Below, in pieces: positions 10,401-19,743 of a stretch of DNA of 64,000 nt (position 1 is the first letter of the stretch; the number at the start of each line of letters is the position of its first letter). This stretch comes from Pycnococcus provasolii (lineage: Eukaryota; Chlorophyta; Pseudoscourfieldiophyceae; Pseudoscourfieldiales; Pycnococcaceae), in NCBI GenBank assembly GCA_938743325.2, contig OW568894.1, positions 372,001 through 436,000 on the forward strand, in the 5' to 3' direction. The notes under the pieces are model-generated. The model had not been told where the DNA came from and did no database searches. It was given only the letters and a program-made list of their open reading frames with translations. Made by a program: the position numbers and the translations under genes.

Positions 10401-13400
10401 CGATTCCGGATGGTTTCTCGCCGTCCTTTTCATCCCCGAACGAAACGTCCACCTCGATCAGGTACGCTTCCGCGGTCACTGGCACCTCGATGGTCTGCGC
10501 AACATCCTGCAGCTCATCGACGTCGACGATTTCAATCGTGAGCTTATGCGCAAGCTCTGTCTTCTCCTCCGCGGTGAAGGTGAAGGTTACCTCGTGCTCG
10601 CCCAGGGCGGCAATCTCGCCCTCGGTTTCGGAAATGCTGAGAGTCGTCAGGCCCTCGTCAATGCCCGTAATGCGCCACTTCGCTGGCAGGAGGCATGTGT
10701 TCCTGATCGTGATGGTGCGCGTGTCCGTGTGTCCAACGAGGATTCGCTGGAACACCACCGATCCTTCCTGGCCCTCTTCGGTGCTGAGACCGTCAATCTC
10801 GACGCGAGGCTTCGCGCCGTAGCAGTTGACGGGAAACTCAACCGTCGTGGGATTGTGCTCCACCGTGCACACTACGGCATCCGAGACCGGTCCTTCCTGT
10901 GAAGGGAACGCGTACACCGTCAAATCCTTCGTCTCGTCAATTGCGAGCATGAGTTCCTCAGGTTCCACCGAGAAGACGCCTGCAGGGTGCACATCGCCCT
11001 CGGGCAACTCGACGTCGTCGGGGAGGCCCTTCATCGCGAAGTTCACCTTCAGCTCAAACAGCCCGTTATTTGTGATGCGGAAGCGCGACGTTTCAGCGGG
11101 ATTCGGATCCACCTCCTCCTCGCCCTCCTCAACAGGTTTCTTCTCAAGCTTCGTCTTGCCACACAGCAGCGGACCAAACTCGAACCGATTGCGCGGAATA
11201 ACGTATTGCTTAGACACAAGCGCCGCGCCGAGCTTCGTGCGCGTTCTTCGGTAGAACGCATTTCGGAAGTCGTCGTTGATCTGAGGGTACGCGCAGCGAC
11301 CCTCGAGCGTGAAATTCTCTCTCACTCCGTCTGACCCGCCAATCTCAAAGCCAAGTTGCTCGCTGTTTGTGCCCACCTCCGGCGACGAAAATCGCACGAG
11401 AATGTGCACGCGTCCCCCGACGGGGATCACCCAGCGCGTCTGCGTGGAAAGCTCAATCTCCTCCACCTCCCCACCTTCAGGTTCGGGGGCTTTCTTCTCA
11501 CCTCCGTCGGCGACACCATCCGCGGCACTATCGTCACCCTCCATGCCATCTGCCGCCATGTGTGTTTGCGGTGGCGTCAGGATTGTGAAGTGTGTCACCG
11601 GCATGCGCGAATCGCGCTGCTTGGGACGATAAATGATTGCCTTGGGAACCATCGGTGGAATCGGCGGTTCCTCCGCCAGAACCAACGGGAAGCCATACTT
11701 CGAGCCGAGCTCCTTCGGGCCGCCGCGCACATTCGCGTACATTTCCTCCTCGGTCGATCCTTCGACGTCTTCTACCTGAATTAGACGCGCGGACGCGATC
11801 GGTGCAGCGTGTTCGCCGATCCAAGTAAGAACCGATTCGACGATATTCGCGTGCTTGTCGAACGCAGCCTGGCTCTCTTCGGTGAGAGTCGGCGGCGGTG
11901 GCTCCTCCGTCTCTGCTCCCTCCTCAGCCTCACCTTCCGCATTCTCTGTTTCTTCCTGCTCAGGGGGCTCTTCACCCGCGGCAGCAGCAGCCTCGGCCGC
12001 TGCTGCAGCCTCCGCAGCAGCCTTTTCCTTGAGAAGGATGTCCTCCCGACGCGCAGCCTCCTCGGCGCTGATTTGTGCGCTAATAACAAACAGGCGTTTC
12101 GGTCCGCTGCGAACATACTTCTTCTCCGTTTCTTCTTCCTCATTGGCAGCCTCTTCCGCCTCCTCGTCTGTTTCTGCCTTCTCAGGCTCAATCTCAGATT
12201 TTGTCAAGCTCAGTGCTGCCGCATACGCGTCGAGTACAGTTGCCGTGTCAGCGTAGGTACAGGCCAGGCCATTGAGAATTGTACCTCCAGCTGCCATCTT
12301 CCATCCAGGCGGATTCGTCTCGCCCACGTTTTGCGCAAGGCAAGCTTTCTGGCCAAGCCAACACTGGAAAATTTCGGTGAGCAATTCGGCGCCAAGGGTT
12401 CCAGGTGTCGTCTCTTCACCCTCTGTGTTCACATCATCATCGCCCTTCCAGCCGGTAGCTTCCTTGACACGCTCAAAAAGTGGCGCCGCAGTTTCCGGTG
12501 ATTCCGCTTCCCCTTCACCTGCAGCTTCAGCATTCTCGCCATCGCCTTCCTCGCCCGAAGCTGCGGGGGTAATATCGATAGTCTCAACTTCCGGCGGAAC
12601 CACCTCTTGCCTCATGATGGCAAGAATAACCTCATCCGGTGTTGCCGTACGAACGTTGTACCGCTCACCAATGGTTGTCGCGAGAGCTGAAGCGCGCGAA
12701 AATGGGCCACCGAGAACTAGAGCGTTCAGAGAGTCGTCGTGAAGCATCTCCATCTCTACTGCCTGCTCGAGCTCGCCAACTTCCTCGCCAACTTCACGTG
12801 CCTCGGCGTTTTCGGCAGTGGTCTCATCGCCGCCCTCTTCAGCCTTCTCACCCTCCGTTGGCTCTGCTTCATCCGCACCATCTGCCTCGGCGTTTTCTGC
12901 CGCCGCCGCCGCCGCCGCCGCTGCCGCTTCTTCCTCGGCCTTGAGTCGTCGCAATCTCTGCTTGTTAGCAATTGCAACTTCAGCCCAAATTTCCTCCCCA
13001 GGTTGGCGAGGGTCGAACAGAATCTCTTTGGCGTCATCAAACGCATCGTAATGGCGCAGCATCTCCTCCTCCTCGAGGTATCGCTTATCCGTATCCAGGC
13101 AGAATACCTCGATGGGCTTCTCTGAGGTGTTGACCATGAAAAAACGTGCCTCATTTGGCTTGAGCGGAAGCTCTGGCTCCCCCGTTTCCTCGTTGGTGCG
13201 TCCAGGCTCGCCGGGAAGGATTGCGCCAAGATTAAGCACGGGTGGATCGAATGAGATGCCAAGCTGATGCATCGTGCCCTGTGCCACGACTTGGACTGGT
13301 TTTGGATTGTTCAATATTTTGATTGGGATGCGTTGCCTATACGCCTCTTTTTCGACGCTTGGTGTGAAGCAGATCTGAACGTCAAACTTTTGGCCGGGTT

Positions 13401-16400
13401 GCAGCGTTCCTCGCTCGGGAATCGCCTGGAAATAGTCCCAGTCGCGATTGTTCTCCATCGGCTTTTTCACAGACCAGTCTGCGGCGACGTTTTTCTTGTT
13501 GTGCATGCGCACGGTAATCACCTGTTTGTGCCCCACCTGCACACTTCCGAAGTCGAGACGTTCTTCCGAAAGCACAAGCTCAGGCATCTCGACTACTGCT
13601 TTGATCGTCAGCATGGCACTCGGACCGCCTCGCAGCTCTACTGGGCATTCAATCTGCGTTGGCCCGAGCTCCACCGCGGAGGAGTTGAATGTCAGCGTTG
13701 CATCCACGATTTCGTTCTCTGGAAGCTTACCGACCGTTTCGGGGTCAAGCGTCATGCCATACTGCGCGAGAATGTGCTTGTCCGCAATGATCGTTAGCGG
13801 ATCCTTGCTGGTATTTTGCATGCGGAAGCGGCGCTGCTTCTGCGTACCCCTGCACACGTATCCAAAATCAACCACGTATCTGCTGAGAACAGTGTGCTCC
13901 TCCGGAAGTTTGCGCCTCCGCCTCGGATCGTCCTTCTTACTCTTTGGCTTACCCGTCACGGTGATCGGATCAATGCCTGCCGCGATTGCCTCGGCCACCT
14001 TAATCTGCGTCTCCTTCTTCACGTCGATCGCCTCGCGCTCTTTGCCAAGCAGAAAGTTGCAAAGGTGCACGCGATCCGCCTCCTCCTCCAGCTCATGCTG
14101 TGTGTACGCGTGCGGGCCCTTCGCAAGATTCAGCTCCGAGCGCGGCGCGCGAGACATCGCCGTGTCCATTCGCGTGTCCGACGTGCGCCCACGGGACATA
14201 GGCATTCGACTCCTGGAAGTGCCCGCAGTGTTGGGGGGCTTTCGCGGCCCAATCTCCGCGAGGATCACACTAGCCTGCTCTAGTGCGAGGCGGTACGCGT
14301 CGTCAAATATGCGAGGCAGGCTCAGCACCACGCTTGGGTGAGTTGCCTGGCACTTGATACGCACCTTTGTTGGCTCGAAGTGCGCCACCTCAATCAGGAA
14401 GGCATCGTCCAGCTTATCCGGGATGACTCCAGAGATTTTCAACTTGAGCGATTCCTTTGACCCGGCGCCAACGCGGCCTCCAAAGTTGGAGCAGTCCACA
14501 ACCACGGACTTCCGCTCAAGCACGTCGAGATTGACGCGGAATTCAAACGGAACCTTGCCAGAGTTGTGGATCACGACGTCACGTTCTACGGTGCGATTGT
14601 ACGGCATGTCGTGAAGCGCCACAACCTGGGGGTCCACGGAGAACTTGATCACACTCGATTCCGCATTCAGCTCCGTCTCGTACGTTGGCCCTCCTTCGAC
14701 TTCGCAGACGGCTAGCGCAGACAGCTTCACCTGTGGAAGCGCGAAGTAGCTGTACTCAAATGTCTCAGTCTCGCCAGGTTTGAGAGTTCCTCGAATGGGG
14801 AGAATATCAAAAGCCTGGTTGGATTTCAGCTTGCGCCGACCATCACCATTGGAGTCATCGACGAATCCCCAGTCGTAGACAGCGTCGACGATCGAAACAT
14901 TCTTCACCATGCAGTACATACGCTTCGTTGTGTCATTCAGTACACTTCCAAAATTAATAATCTGATGGTCAAACGATAGGTTGGGGTAGTGCACTTCGCC
15001 CATAAGCTCAACGGAGTCCTTCTGAGGATTGTCCGAGTACGTGATTCCAATCTTGGCCGGAAATTTCATCGTCAGGCGGTCGCCGCGGCAGTTGGGATCG
15101 AACGTCACGGTCGTTGTTCCCGTCTCATCCGGGAGCAGCGACCACTCGGTGCGATCGACTATAAACGGGTTGCCCGGCTTCATAGTGAACGTGAGAGGAA
15201 GCTTCGAAACGTTGCGAACCGTCAGCGGCTGGTGCTGAATTTCCGGCGGGAAGGTCTCGGGTGTGTATTGGTAATAAAAGGCAATGCGGTTGCTCGAGAA
15301 TTCGAGGAGTGGACGCGCAACGTCGGAGTGCACGTTCACGTCGAACACGGTCTTCGTATTCTTGCCGATGGCGGACTTGCAGTTGAGAATTTCGTGCACG
15401 AGGCCAGGATCCGTCACAAAGCCAGAGATGACAAACGCGCACGATGTCTTCGGCGCCATCGTAACCTTCGTGGGATAGATGCTGAAGTTGTGCTCATTCT
15501 CCACTTCTTTCTTGTCCTTCTTGTCCCCCGTGCGGCTCTTCGACGTGCCTGGTCTCTTAGTCGTGTTCGACCACGTAAGCGTCTGTGTTCTTCTGCCGTA
15601 GTTGTGCAGGATGTACTCGCGCTCAAAGCCGCGGTTGGTGAATTGAGGCCCAAAGTCGACGATCGACGTTTCGTGCGGTGGCCAGTGCTCGCACGTCACG
15701 GTGCTGCCGATGCCTACTGAAGAAAGCGGAATTGCGGAGTCGTCGCCCTCCATCACGAGGATGTTGAGAACATCCGTGAAGTTGATGGTGTCATCAAGAT
15801 AGCAGCTCACGGTGAGTGTCATGCTGTCGGCGGGCATCAGCTTCGCCTCGCGAACATCCACCTCGTACACGCTTGCCTCCTTGCGTTGTGTGCCCGTGAT
15901 GTACGTTTTAAACTCTGCGGGAATTAGGCTCGCATTTGTCACCGTCACCTGTCGTTGATGTTTCTTCAGCACCTCCAGCTTGCCGTAGTCAATCGCAGGC
16001 GACGTCGTTGGCACCATCTCGCCAGAGGATGACTCCACAGCATACGTCAGAACCGCGCCGATGCTCGTGGCTGCAATCGTCACCTCCATAGGGTCGTCGC
16101 TCGAGCCCACAATCTGCACCTTGGCCAGCAGGTGAATTTTTCCCAGGCGCATCGTAGCGAGGCTGAACTCAATCTCAGCCTCCGACTTGGCTGCGATAGT
16201 TCCCTCGAGCACCGCGGCGGTGTACACGCCAAGTCCCTCGCTCTGCTCGTCTTGAGGAAGAACGCGGTACTTTGCCGGAAGCTTACTTTCATTCACAAGC
16301 CTGAATGTGCGCGTGTACGGGTGCCTTAGGAAGCAGTCGCCAAAGTCGAGCGTGTCCGTGACGATGGACACCTTGGGGATGCAGCAATCAGCAGTCAGCG

Positions 16401-18519
16401 GTATGCTGTGCGCCTCCTCGCGAACACCTGGAATGTCCATGACAAGCTCCGTGTCGTAGTGTATAACTGTACGGCTCGTGAGTTCGATCGATACCTTCTG
16501 CGTGCCTCCGGGAAGGATGGCGCCTGCCGCGGGTGTGATGAGAAACTCGTCTGGAACCTCCGGATCGTCGACGCTGTCCATGTACTCCACAGGAACACGC
16601 AGCAGAAACTTCATCGGAATCTCGCTCGTATTTGCAATCGTGATCTCCTTCTGGTACGAGAACCCGTACGAGACGATCCCAAAGTCGAGGTTCTGCGTGT
16701 CCACCTCGAACGTCGGCCCAACCACCTCACCTAGGAACTGCAGTTCGAGCGTCTCCCCGCTGCCGGCTATGGACCACTTAAACGTCTCATCGACGGTGCC
16801 AAGGAAGTTGCTCGCAAACGTCACGAGGATGGGCTGTACCTGCCCCACGGCGAGCACTCCGGAGTCCGGCTCGAACTTAAACTTCGACCCAAACAGAGTG
16901 TCGGAGTGAGGCTCCATGCTGTACTCCGCGGGAATATCACCGCGATTCATCAGCTCCACCTCGTACTGGTGCACGCTATTGATGTATGTGTCACCGACGT
17001 TCAGCACGTCGTACGACAGGATCGCCTTTGGACCGACGCCCTTGCCCTTGAGAGACAGGGGCAAGCGCTCACCTCGCCCGCTCACATCGCAGAACGCGGT
17101 CGACGGCACCTCCCCGGAGTTTAGCGGGCCAAATCTGACCGTCAGCTCCAACTCGGTGTTCGGCCAAATGCTGCCCTCGAGCGGGTATATGGCGTACAGC
17201 TCGTCGGCGAATAGTTGCCTGTCGCTGGCGATCTTCTGCCTGTGCAAGCGAAGCGTGTGCGCGTGCGCCACGGCGTCGTGAACGTCAAGGCCGCCTTCGC
17301 TCTCCGACCCGGTGTACTCCGACTCGTCGCCATCCTGCGATGCGCGCTCCTCGTCGAGCGCGTCGGCGTCCTCTACGAAGCGTAGAGCCTCGCGCTCCAA
17401 CTCCGCCGCATCGGCATCATCCATCGCGCGTCGCTCAATCTCCTCAATCTCTGTCGCAAGGTTGCGCCAGCTGAAGTGCACAACCTCGCTGCTATTGTTC
17501 ACGAGGTAGAACGTTCTCTGCGACTTTGTCTTGATGAACGTGGGCAGCATCTCCACGCCCTCGCACGGCACGCGGCCCCACGGCATCTCCATCTCCATCT
17601 TCACGTCCAGCTCCTTGCCCGTTCCCGTGAGACGCGTGTACGTCGTCTCGCCCGTCCCGTAGTCTACAATCAGCTGCGCCTCGTGCACGCCGGCGGTTGG
17701 TGGAACGAAGCTCACGGTAAGCTGCACGGTGCCGTCGGGCGCCAGTCTTCCCTGCGTCGGCGACAGCTTGAAAGTTTCGCTTGTGCTTGTGAGGTTGAAC
17801 ACCGCCTCTGCGGCGCCGACGTTGCGCAGCAGGAACGTCTGCGTCGTCTCCACCTTACAAGGCGTGGTGTCAAAAGCGACGGCGTCGGGCACGTTGAGCG
17901 CGCCGACGGCGCCGTGCGCGCGAATGGGAACGACAAACTTTTCGCGCTCGGTGCAAACGATGAGGTCGCAGAACACCGTGCTTGCGCTCTGCGGCGTGAA
18001 CTCGACGACGTACGCGCTCTCCATGCCCGCGGCGCACTTGCTTCCCTGCTTTGCTTCCTGCACCTCTGTGACTTTGAAGTATGGCGAGTCGGGCGGGAGC
18101 ACCTTAACGCGTCGCGGCACGTCGTCGTTGTTGCGCAGCATGAGTGTCTGCTTGTACGTGTGGAACGCCTCGAAGCCGTTGAAGTCGACGACGGGTGGGA
18201 AAGGCTGGAAGAGTGGCTCGTCGACCGCGACGCGGCTTGTTGTCCAGTGTGTGAAGTCGTTCATGTTGAGAAGTTCGACAATCTCCGGCTTTGGCCTCCA
18301 CCCGTCGAGGTAGTTGGGCGGCTGCGCGATGGTTTGGAGGAGCATGGATGGCGTTTTGAGCACCTTCGTGTTGGGATCGTCGCCTTCGCTGTATTTCTTG
18401 TACGGCACGGTGGCGTCTGCGGCCATGTGTCCCATGAGTGGCGAGCGCGGCGACGTCTTCTTCTTCTGCAACGTGAGGGGGATCCCCGACGTTGTAGACG
18501 CCGCGCCCGTGTCTTGCAT
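4489..18519 (-). CDS. HYDIN: HYDIN-like central-apparatus protein, intronless
   Basis: 4676 residues from the first ATG at 18519; the frame extends upstream only through a GTG. The N-terminus contains LFQPFPPVVDFNGFEAFHTY and the bulk is tandem ASH/MSP-type immunoglobulin-like modules. Recurrent strings such as LDFG, TFXLRN, FSVXPXXGXXXPG and ITVXFXP recur about every 100 residues. Residues about 1927-2145 form the adenylate-kinase-like insert known from HYDIN, followed by Ala/Glu-rich low-complexity sequence to about 2200. Vertebrate HYDIN has about 5100 residues, so this is near full length. In known systems HYDIN builds the C2b projection of the axonemal central pair and is needed for ciliary beating. 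The P-loop-like site reads GGPFSRAS and lacks the lysine of an active kinase. The long overlapping frames on both strands are shadows of this GC-rich gene. Confidence 0.95.
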   Translation of the reverse strand: MQDTGAASTTSGIPLTLQKKKTSPRSPLMGHMAADATVPYKKYSEGDDPNTKVLKTPSMLLQTIAQPPNYLDGWRPKPEIVELLNMNDFTHWTTSRVAVDEPLFQPFPPVVDFNGFEAFHTYKQTLMLRNNDDVPRRVKVLPPDSPYFKVTEVQEAKQGSKCAAGMESAYVVEFTPQSASTVFCDLIVCTEREKFVVPIRAHGAVGALNVPDAVAFDTTPCKVETTQTFLLRNVGAAEAVFNLTSTSETFKLSPTQGRLAPDGTVQLTVSFVPPTAGVHEAQLIVDYGTGETTYTRLTGTGKELDVKMEMEMPWGRVPCEGVEMLPTFIKTKSQRTFYLVNNSSEVVHFSWRNLATEIEEIERRAMDDADAAELEREALRFVEDADALDEERASQDGDESEYTGSESEGGLDVHDAVAHAHTLRLHRQKIASDRQLFADELYAIYPLEGSIWPNTELELTVRFGPLNSGEVPSTAFCDVSGRGERLPLSLKGKGVGPKAILSYDVLNVGDTYINSVHQYEVELMNRGDIPAEYSMEPHSDTLFGSKFKFEPDSGVLAVGQVQPILVTFASNFLGTVDETFKWSIAGSGETLELQFLGEVVGPTFEVDTQNLDFGIVSYGFSYQKEITIANTSEIPMKFLLRVPVEYMDSVDDPEVPDEFLITPAAGAILPGGTQKVSIELTSRTVIHYDTELVMDIPGVREEAHSIPLTADCCIPKVSIVTDTLDFGDCFLRHPYTRTFRLVNESKLPAKYRVLPQDEQSEGLGVYTAAVLEGTIAAKSEAEIEFSLATMRLGKIHLLAKVQIVGSSDDPMEVTIAATSIGAVLTYAVESSSGEMVPTTSPAIDYGKLEVLKKHQRQVTVTNASLIPAEFKTYITGTQRKEASVYEVDVREAKLMPADSMTLTVSCYLDDTINFTDVLNILVMEGDDSAIPLSSVGIGSTVTCEHWPPHETSIVDFGPQFTNRGFEREYILHNYGRRTQTLTWSNTTKRPGTSKSRTGDKKDKKEVENEHNFSIYPTKVTMAPKTSCAFVISGFVTDPGLVHEILNCKSAIGKNTKTVFDVNVHSDVARPLLEFSSNRIAFYYQYTPETFPPEIQHQPLTVRNVSKLPLTFTMKPGNPFIVDRTEWSLLPDETGTTTVTFDPNCRGDRLTMKFPAKIGITYSDNPQKDSVELMGEVHYPNLSFDHQIINFGSVLNDTTKRMYCMVKNVSIVDAVYDWGFVDDSNGDGRRKLKSNQAFDILPIRGTLKPGETETFEYSYFALPQVKLSALAVCEVEGGPTYETELNAESSVIKFSVDPQVVALHDMPYNRTVERDVVIHNSGKVPFEFRVNLDVLERKSVVVDCSNFGGRVGAGSKESLKLKISGVIPDKLDDAFLIEVAHFEPTKVRIKCQATHPSVVLSLPRIFDDAYRLALEQASVILAEIGPRKPPNTAGTSRSRMPMSRGRTSDTRMDTAMSRAPRSELNLAKGPHAYTQHELEEEADRVHLCNFLLGKEREAIDVKKETQIKVAEAIAAGIDPITVTGKPKSKKDDPRRRRKLPEEHTVLSRYVVDFGYVCRGTQKQRRFRMQNTSKDPLTIIADKHILAQYGMTLDPETVGKLPENEIVDATLTFNSSAVELGPTQIECPVELRGGPSAMLTIKAVVEMPELVLSEERLDFGSVQVGHKQVITVRMHNKKNVAADWSVKKPMENNRDWDYFQAIPERGTLQPGQKFDVQICFTPSVEKEAYRQRIPIKILNNPKPVQVVAQGTMHQLGISFDPPVLNLGAILPGEPGRTNEETGEPELPLKPNEARFFMVNTSEKPIEVFCLDTDKRYLEEEEMLRHYDAFDDAKEILFDPRQPGEEIWAEVAIANKQRLRRLKAEEEAAAAAAAAAAENAEADGADEAEPTEGEKAEEGGDETTAENAEAREVGEEVGELEQAVEMEMLHDDSLNALVLGGPFSRASALATTIGERYNVRTATPDEVILAIMRQEVVPPEVETIDITPAASGEEGDGENAEAAGEGEAESPETAAPLFERVKEATGWKGDDDVNTEGEETTPGTLGAELLTEIFQCWLGQKACLAQNVGETNPPGWKMAAGGTILNGLACTYADTATVLDAYAAALSLTKSEIEPEKAETDEEAEEAANEEEETEKKYVRSGPKRLFVISAQISAEEAARREDILLKEKAAAEAAAAAEAAAAAGEEPPEQEETENAEGEAEEGAETEEPPPPTLTEESQAAFDKHANIVESVLTWIGEHAAPIASARLIQVEDVEGSTEEEMYANVRGGPKELGSKYGFPLVLAEEPPIPPMVPKAIIYRPKQRDSRMPVTHFTILTPPQTHMAADGMEGDDSAADGVADGGEKKAPEPEGGEVEEIELSTQTRWVIPVGGRVHILVRFSSPEVGTNSEQLGFEIGGSDGVRENFTLEGRCAYPQINDDFRNAFYRRTRTKLGAALVSKQYVIPRNRFEFGPLLCGKTKLEKKPVEEGEEEVDPNPAETSRFRITNNGLFELKVNFAMKGLPDDVELPEGDVHPAGVFSVEPEELMLAIDETKDLTVYAFPSQEGPVSDAVVCTVEHNPTTVEFPVNCYGAKPRVEIDGLSTEEGQEGSVVFQRILVGHTDTRTITIRNTCLLPAKWRITGIDEGLTTLSISETEGEIAALGEHEVTFTFTAEEKTELAHKLTIEIVDVDELQDVAQTIEVPVTAEAYLIEVDVSFGDEKDGEKPSGIDFGVVKAVNDEARELVVTNTGKYTIDYKFHQKTHVAKELFTISPIEGSIEPGVSETITVHFNKEHTLKRTVSLAANTDTVLELWEPLTQKKEDRIPIRIDLRAVFATYTVRPQRGIVFGPHVYNTTSAPRSFTIANTGEFDFEYDLSDYGAKEKKEGEEEKVPDKNADPNALVVGQFTVKPFKGTIAPGESETFEVIFAAENDRSYAEILGINVADRDPADSPGGMPYEIMGDSCVPGVNCTDVNSIFEEHRIVQALDPFNPMERVYAMREKAFSFGPTIAVTNKADSGEGDDQGGLVANLKISNTQKVNCTVNFSVSPKMDDPPAEFPITVTPASWEIPPQETRYVTLRFLPTTIQSYVGLFEAVVDNGADPRTKSFTCEVHGEGTLPTITIEQPTEFTEDGALALSFPRLLQGKKVTRSIHLKNNGIVPATFRMNMRPNKDFSLGENGVPITLEPKRAHIVPVEFSPAALGDYTADVKMLVQYNRYETQRLVLNATCYTELVTFEDLPDGYDDELHFSDGPVGKRREVGFVLRNNASTPVRFEFPAEGGADTMGDVTFVPRVGHIKAGATKAITAVFAPIEDAVTHDGVEVAIQLAQIKYTAVEIADAVADWDDRPRRVTYAGTEDGGDAETPGEDAGGDESEAVTATAEAEPEPEYEVVEGEGEEKDASRTISIKVFAIADNARYECPETPINFRPTMMYQTRLHSLPLKNTSGSKMSYSIRIEPDDGPYVITPSTGELASGETAVLSLRFAPTEVESCDRTLHIDIPDLDGSFQPLSIQLSGRATRPWCHFELQESDYIATGRRNPALPGPEGVVGTLAPETRVIEFDSLGTKVRNVVRFLALNPTSIAFDFLWTPMNESAEGSSAFTCNNRQGRIEGGRKYEMSFSFFPTGNEPDGVAESFWTFTILGQNITVPFLLVGTVNEPSLVFDRAAIQFDRVLLGARGRETIYICNNEATPFSFNFDKATYEASDARIAMMGRKPQIAFEPSSGTVAPNTRFPIVTTFAPNQEAPINFNVVCNVRKKPLPLTLNVKGEGYSIHETIQIVGSDGNAMELAPGSNDVDFGSVIVRDRSVKKMSIINRGNVAFTYAFDCGPNPRISVSPMTGTVGTGERMNCELSYNPYTPENLENYRVTCQIENGHKYTLNLSGAGHKPKLAFSWTSYAFGACFIQQKGMSANETTLTITNEDSIDVNFDCSFLNTPYLELNSGPTVLGPGESTNINVRFMPQDATSYRETISFEIQGLYTIPVTVTGEGTPLAVELADSVSKNVNFGSLRANNDSLKVVKITNRSRVPATLSLDLAMPTLAQYGISVVPHGNIYLRGRETTTINLTYRPSGRMRPFDEEIPVTVQGVEMTLFSVRGACIGTELKLNAESLNFGHVVLGSQLTKRLSIENTGDVDAKFSWDLAALGPHFSLTPAEGFLGAGQEVKIDVVFHPDASISGSDARAERVTCHVEGGGEMRVTLSGSCTTVEPLEEVVSFSTPVRGTDTKSITLQNDTQTAWQLKPVITNDFWKGSELLQVAAGGSATYELTFQPTAMTREGGMHEGSVFFPLPDGSGRLYRLQGTAGEPPSSGSVSKELVAKEDHTEILSVANWLPRAQRFLAKIEMLSEVDEAFSLTGPPALDVPAHSERVYRLHALMHREGTMSARVTFLNEKTGEYMWYEVSFTAGPPSSRGTVQLEGAVRQRITRMVRVANPLSKDVTLKTSCDNARVRVADAAGSVVVKAGESSDVELVYRPLVVGKEDAKLTLSCDELGVFEWDLVLSGTMAGMERALTFNVPLGQRAVSYFRFNHFLDEKATYSCQFETGNDFESEAEVTAVVAQLEDATMAQRYEQAVEQEVEIAFEPTRLGENFRDVLTVSHPTAGTFVCPVSGRCVPPKPQGPVEIKGGAGTFKFKNVFPAEAVFTFVCDNPCFVVDRTQTLAAKRTIDVAVKYTAQEGKASDAKLIVSCEAQTTATWVFYLKA

Positions 18520-19743
18520 GATGACCTCTGATACCGTTAAGCCACCCTTAAGAGGCCGTTGAGCCACAGCTGAGCCTCGCTAAGCGGCCTGCCACAGGTG
18601 AGGTGAGGCTTACTCGCTCGCTAAAGGTGCCGGCCACAGCGACACTCTGGTGGCGCTTGGGCTTAAGCTCGCTGTAAGGCCAGCCAGCGGCGGGCGCAGA
18701 CCAGGGTCTGGGAGAGGTCTGGGAAGAAGACGGGTTTTGGGCGTGCCAGCCAACGCCAACGTTGCAACGGGTAACGACGCGAGAACAGCGACGCGAGGCC
18801 TTGCAAGGCTCTCAGGTGTCAGGCGAGTTTTAGGATGAACTCGCATAGGGCGAAGGCACGGCACACTAGTCTATGCTGTGGTGTGGTCCCTAGGCTGCAT
18901 CCCTCGAGGCTGAGGCGTCGAGCGCGATAGGATTCCAAGGCATGTTCTCGAGAAACGAAACGAAAAGAAATGCCGCGTCCCGTGCACGATTCCCTACAGG
19001 ACAGGCCTACAGTTGCAGTTGTAGGCGAAAGCAGCTCACGACATTAGACGAAGAGTCACCGACTGACCAGTGACCGATCGGCCGGCCCCTCTCTCCATGC
19101 AAGTTGCAACCTTCACGAGACCACCTTGCTTGAGAGGGCCTGGAGAGAGCCGTGGCTCAGGAGCCGGCCTGTCTTCGAGTTCTGCCTTCTTTGGAGTTGG
19201 GACGAACATGAGCAAGAATATACAATTGGCCGGTCATCCTAGACATCACCCAACTGCCATGAGCCTCATCCATGATAAGGTTAAGACTGCTAACAGGACT
19301 GCTGATCGTCTCCTAAAGGTATCGTAAAGGACGTACTAGTAGTAGTCTATGGAGGGAGACAACAGGACACGCGAGACTTGTTGTCGCTCGCTAAAGGTAA
19401 AAGCTCCAAGCGACTCCAAGCAGTCCCATGATTGTCTAGAGAGTGGTTTGTTTCTTGGCACTGCACTGGGCCCTTGCACCTTGGCCGTCTCATCTTCGAG
19501 CCTTCCAGGTACGCTCGGGATCCTCTGTTCTTGCGTCCTTGCAAGGGGGAAGGGGGCTGCAATAGGGAGGGGGGGAAGGGCTGAAGTGAAGTGAAGCTGA
19601 AGTGAAGTGGTTGCAACGGAGGGCAAGGGGCTCCTTAAGGGGCAAGGTGTATGGGAGGGAAGTTAAGTTCCGCCATCACTCAATTGTTTTTTATTTATCT
19701 GTCCTCGTGCTGCTCGTGCTCTCATTCCCCTTACTTTACTACT
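18520..19743. other. Divergent intergenic region
   Basis: No gene is seen. The sequence nearest HYDIN is rich in CTTAAG-type palindromes and AGCCTCGCTAAG-like words, probably the HYDIN promoter and leader. A short GAAGTGAAGTGAAG repeat lies at about 19581-19609, and a polypyrimidine stretch precedes the ATG at 19744. Confidence 0.55.
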
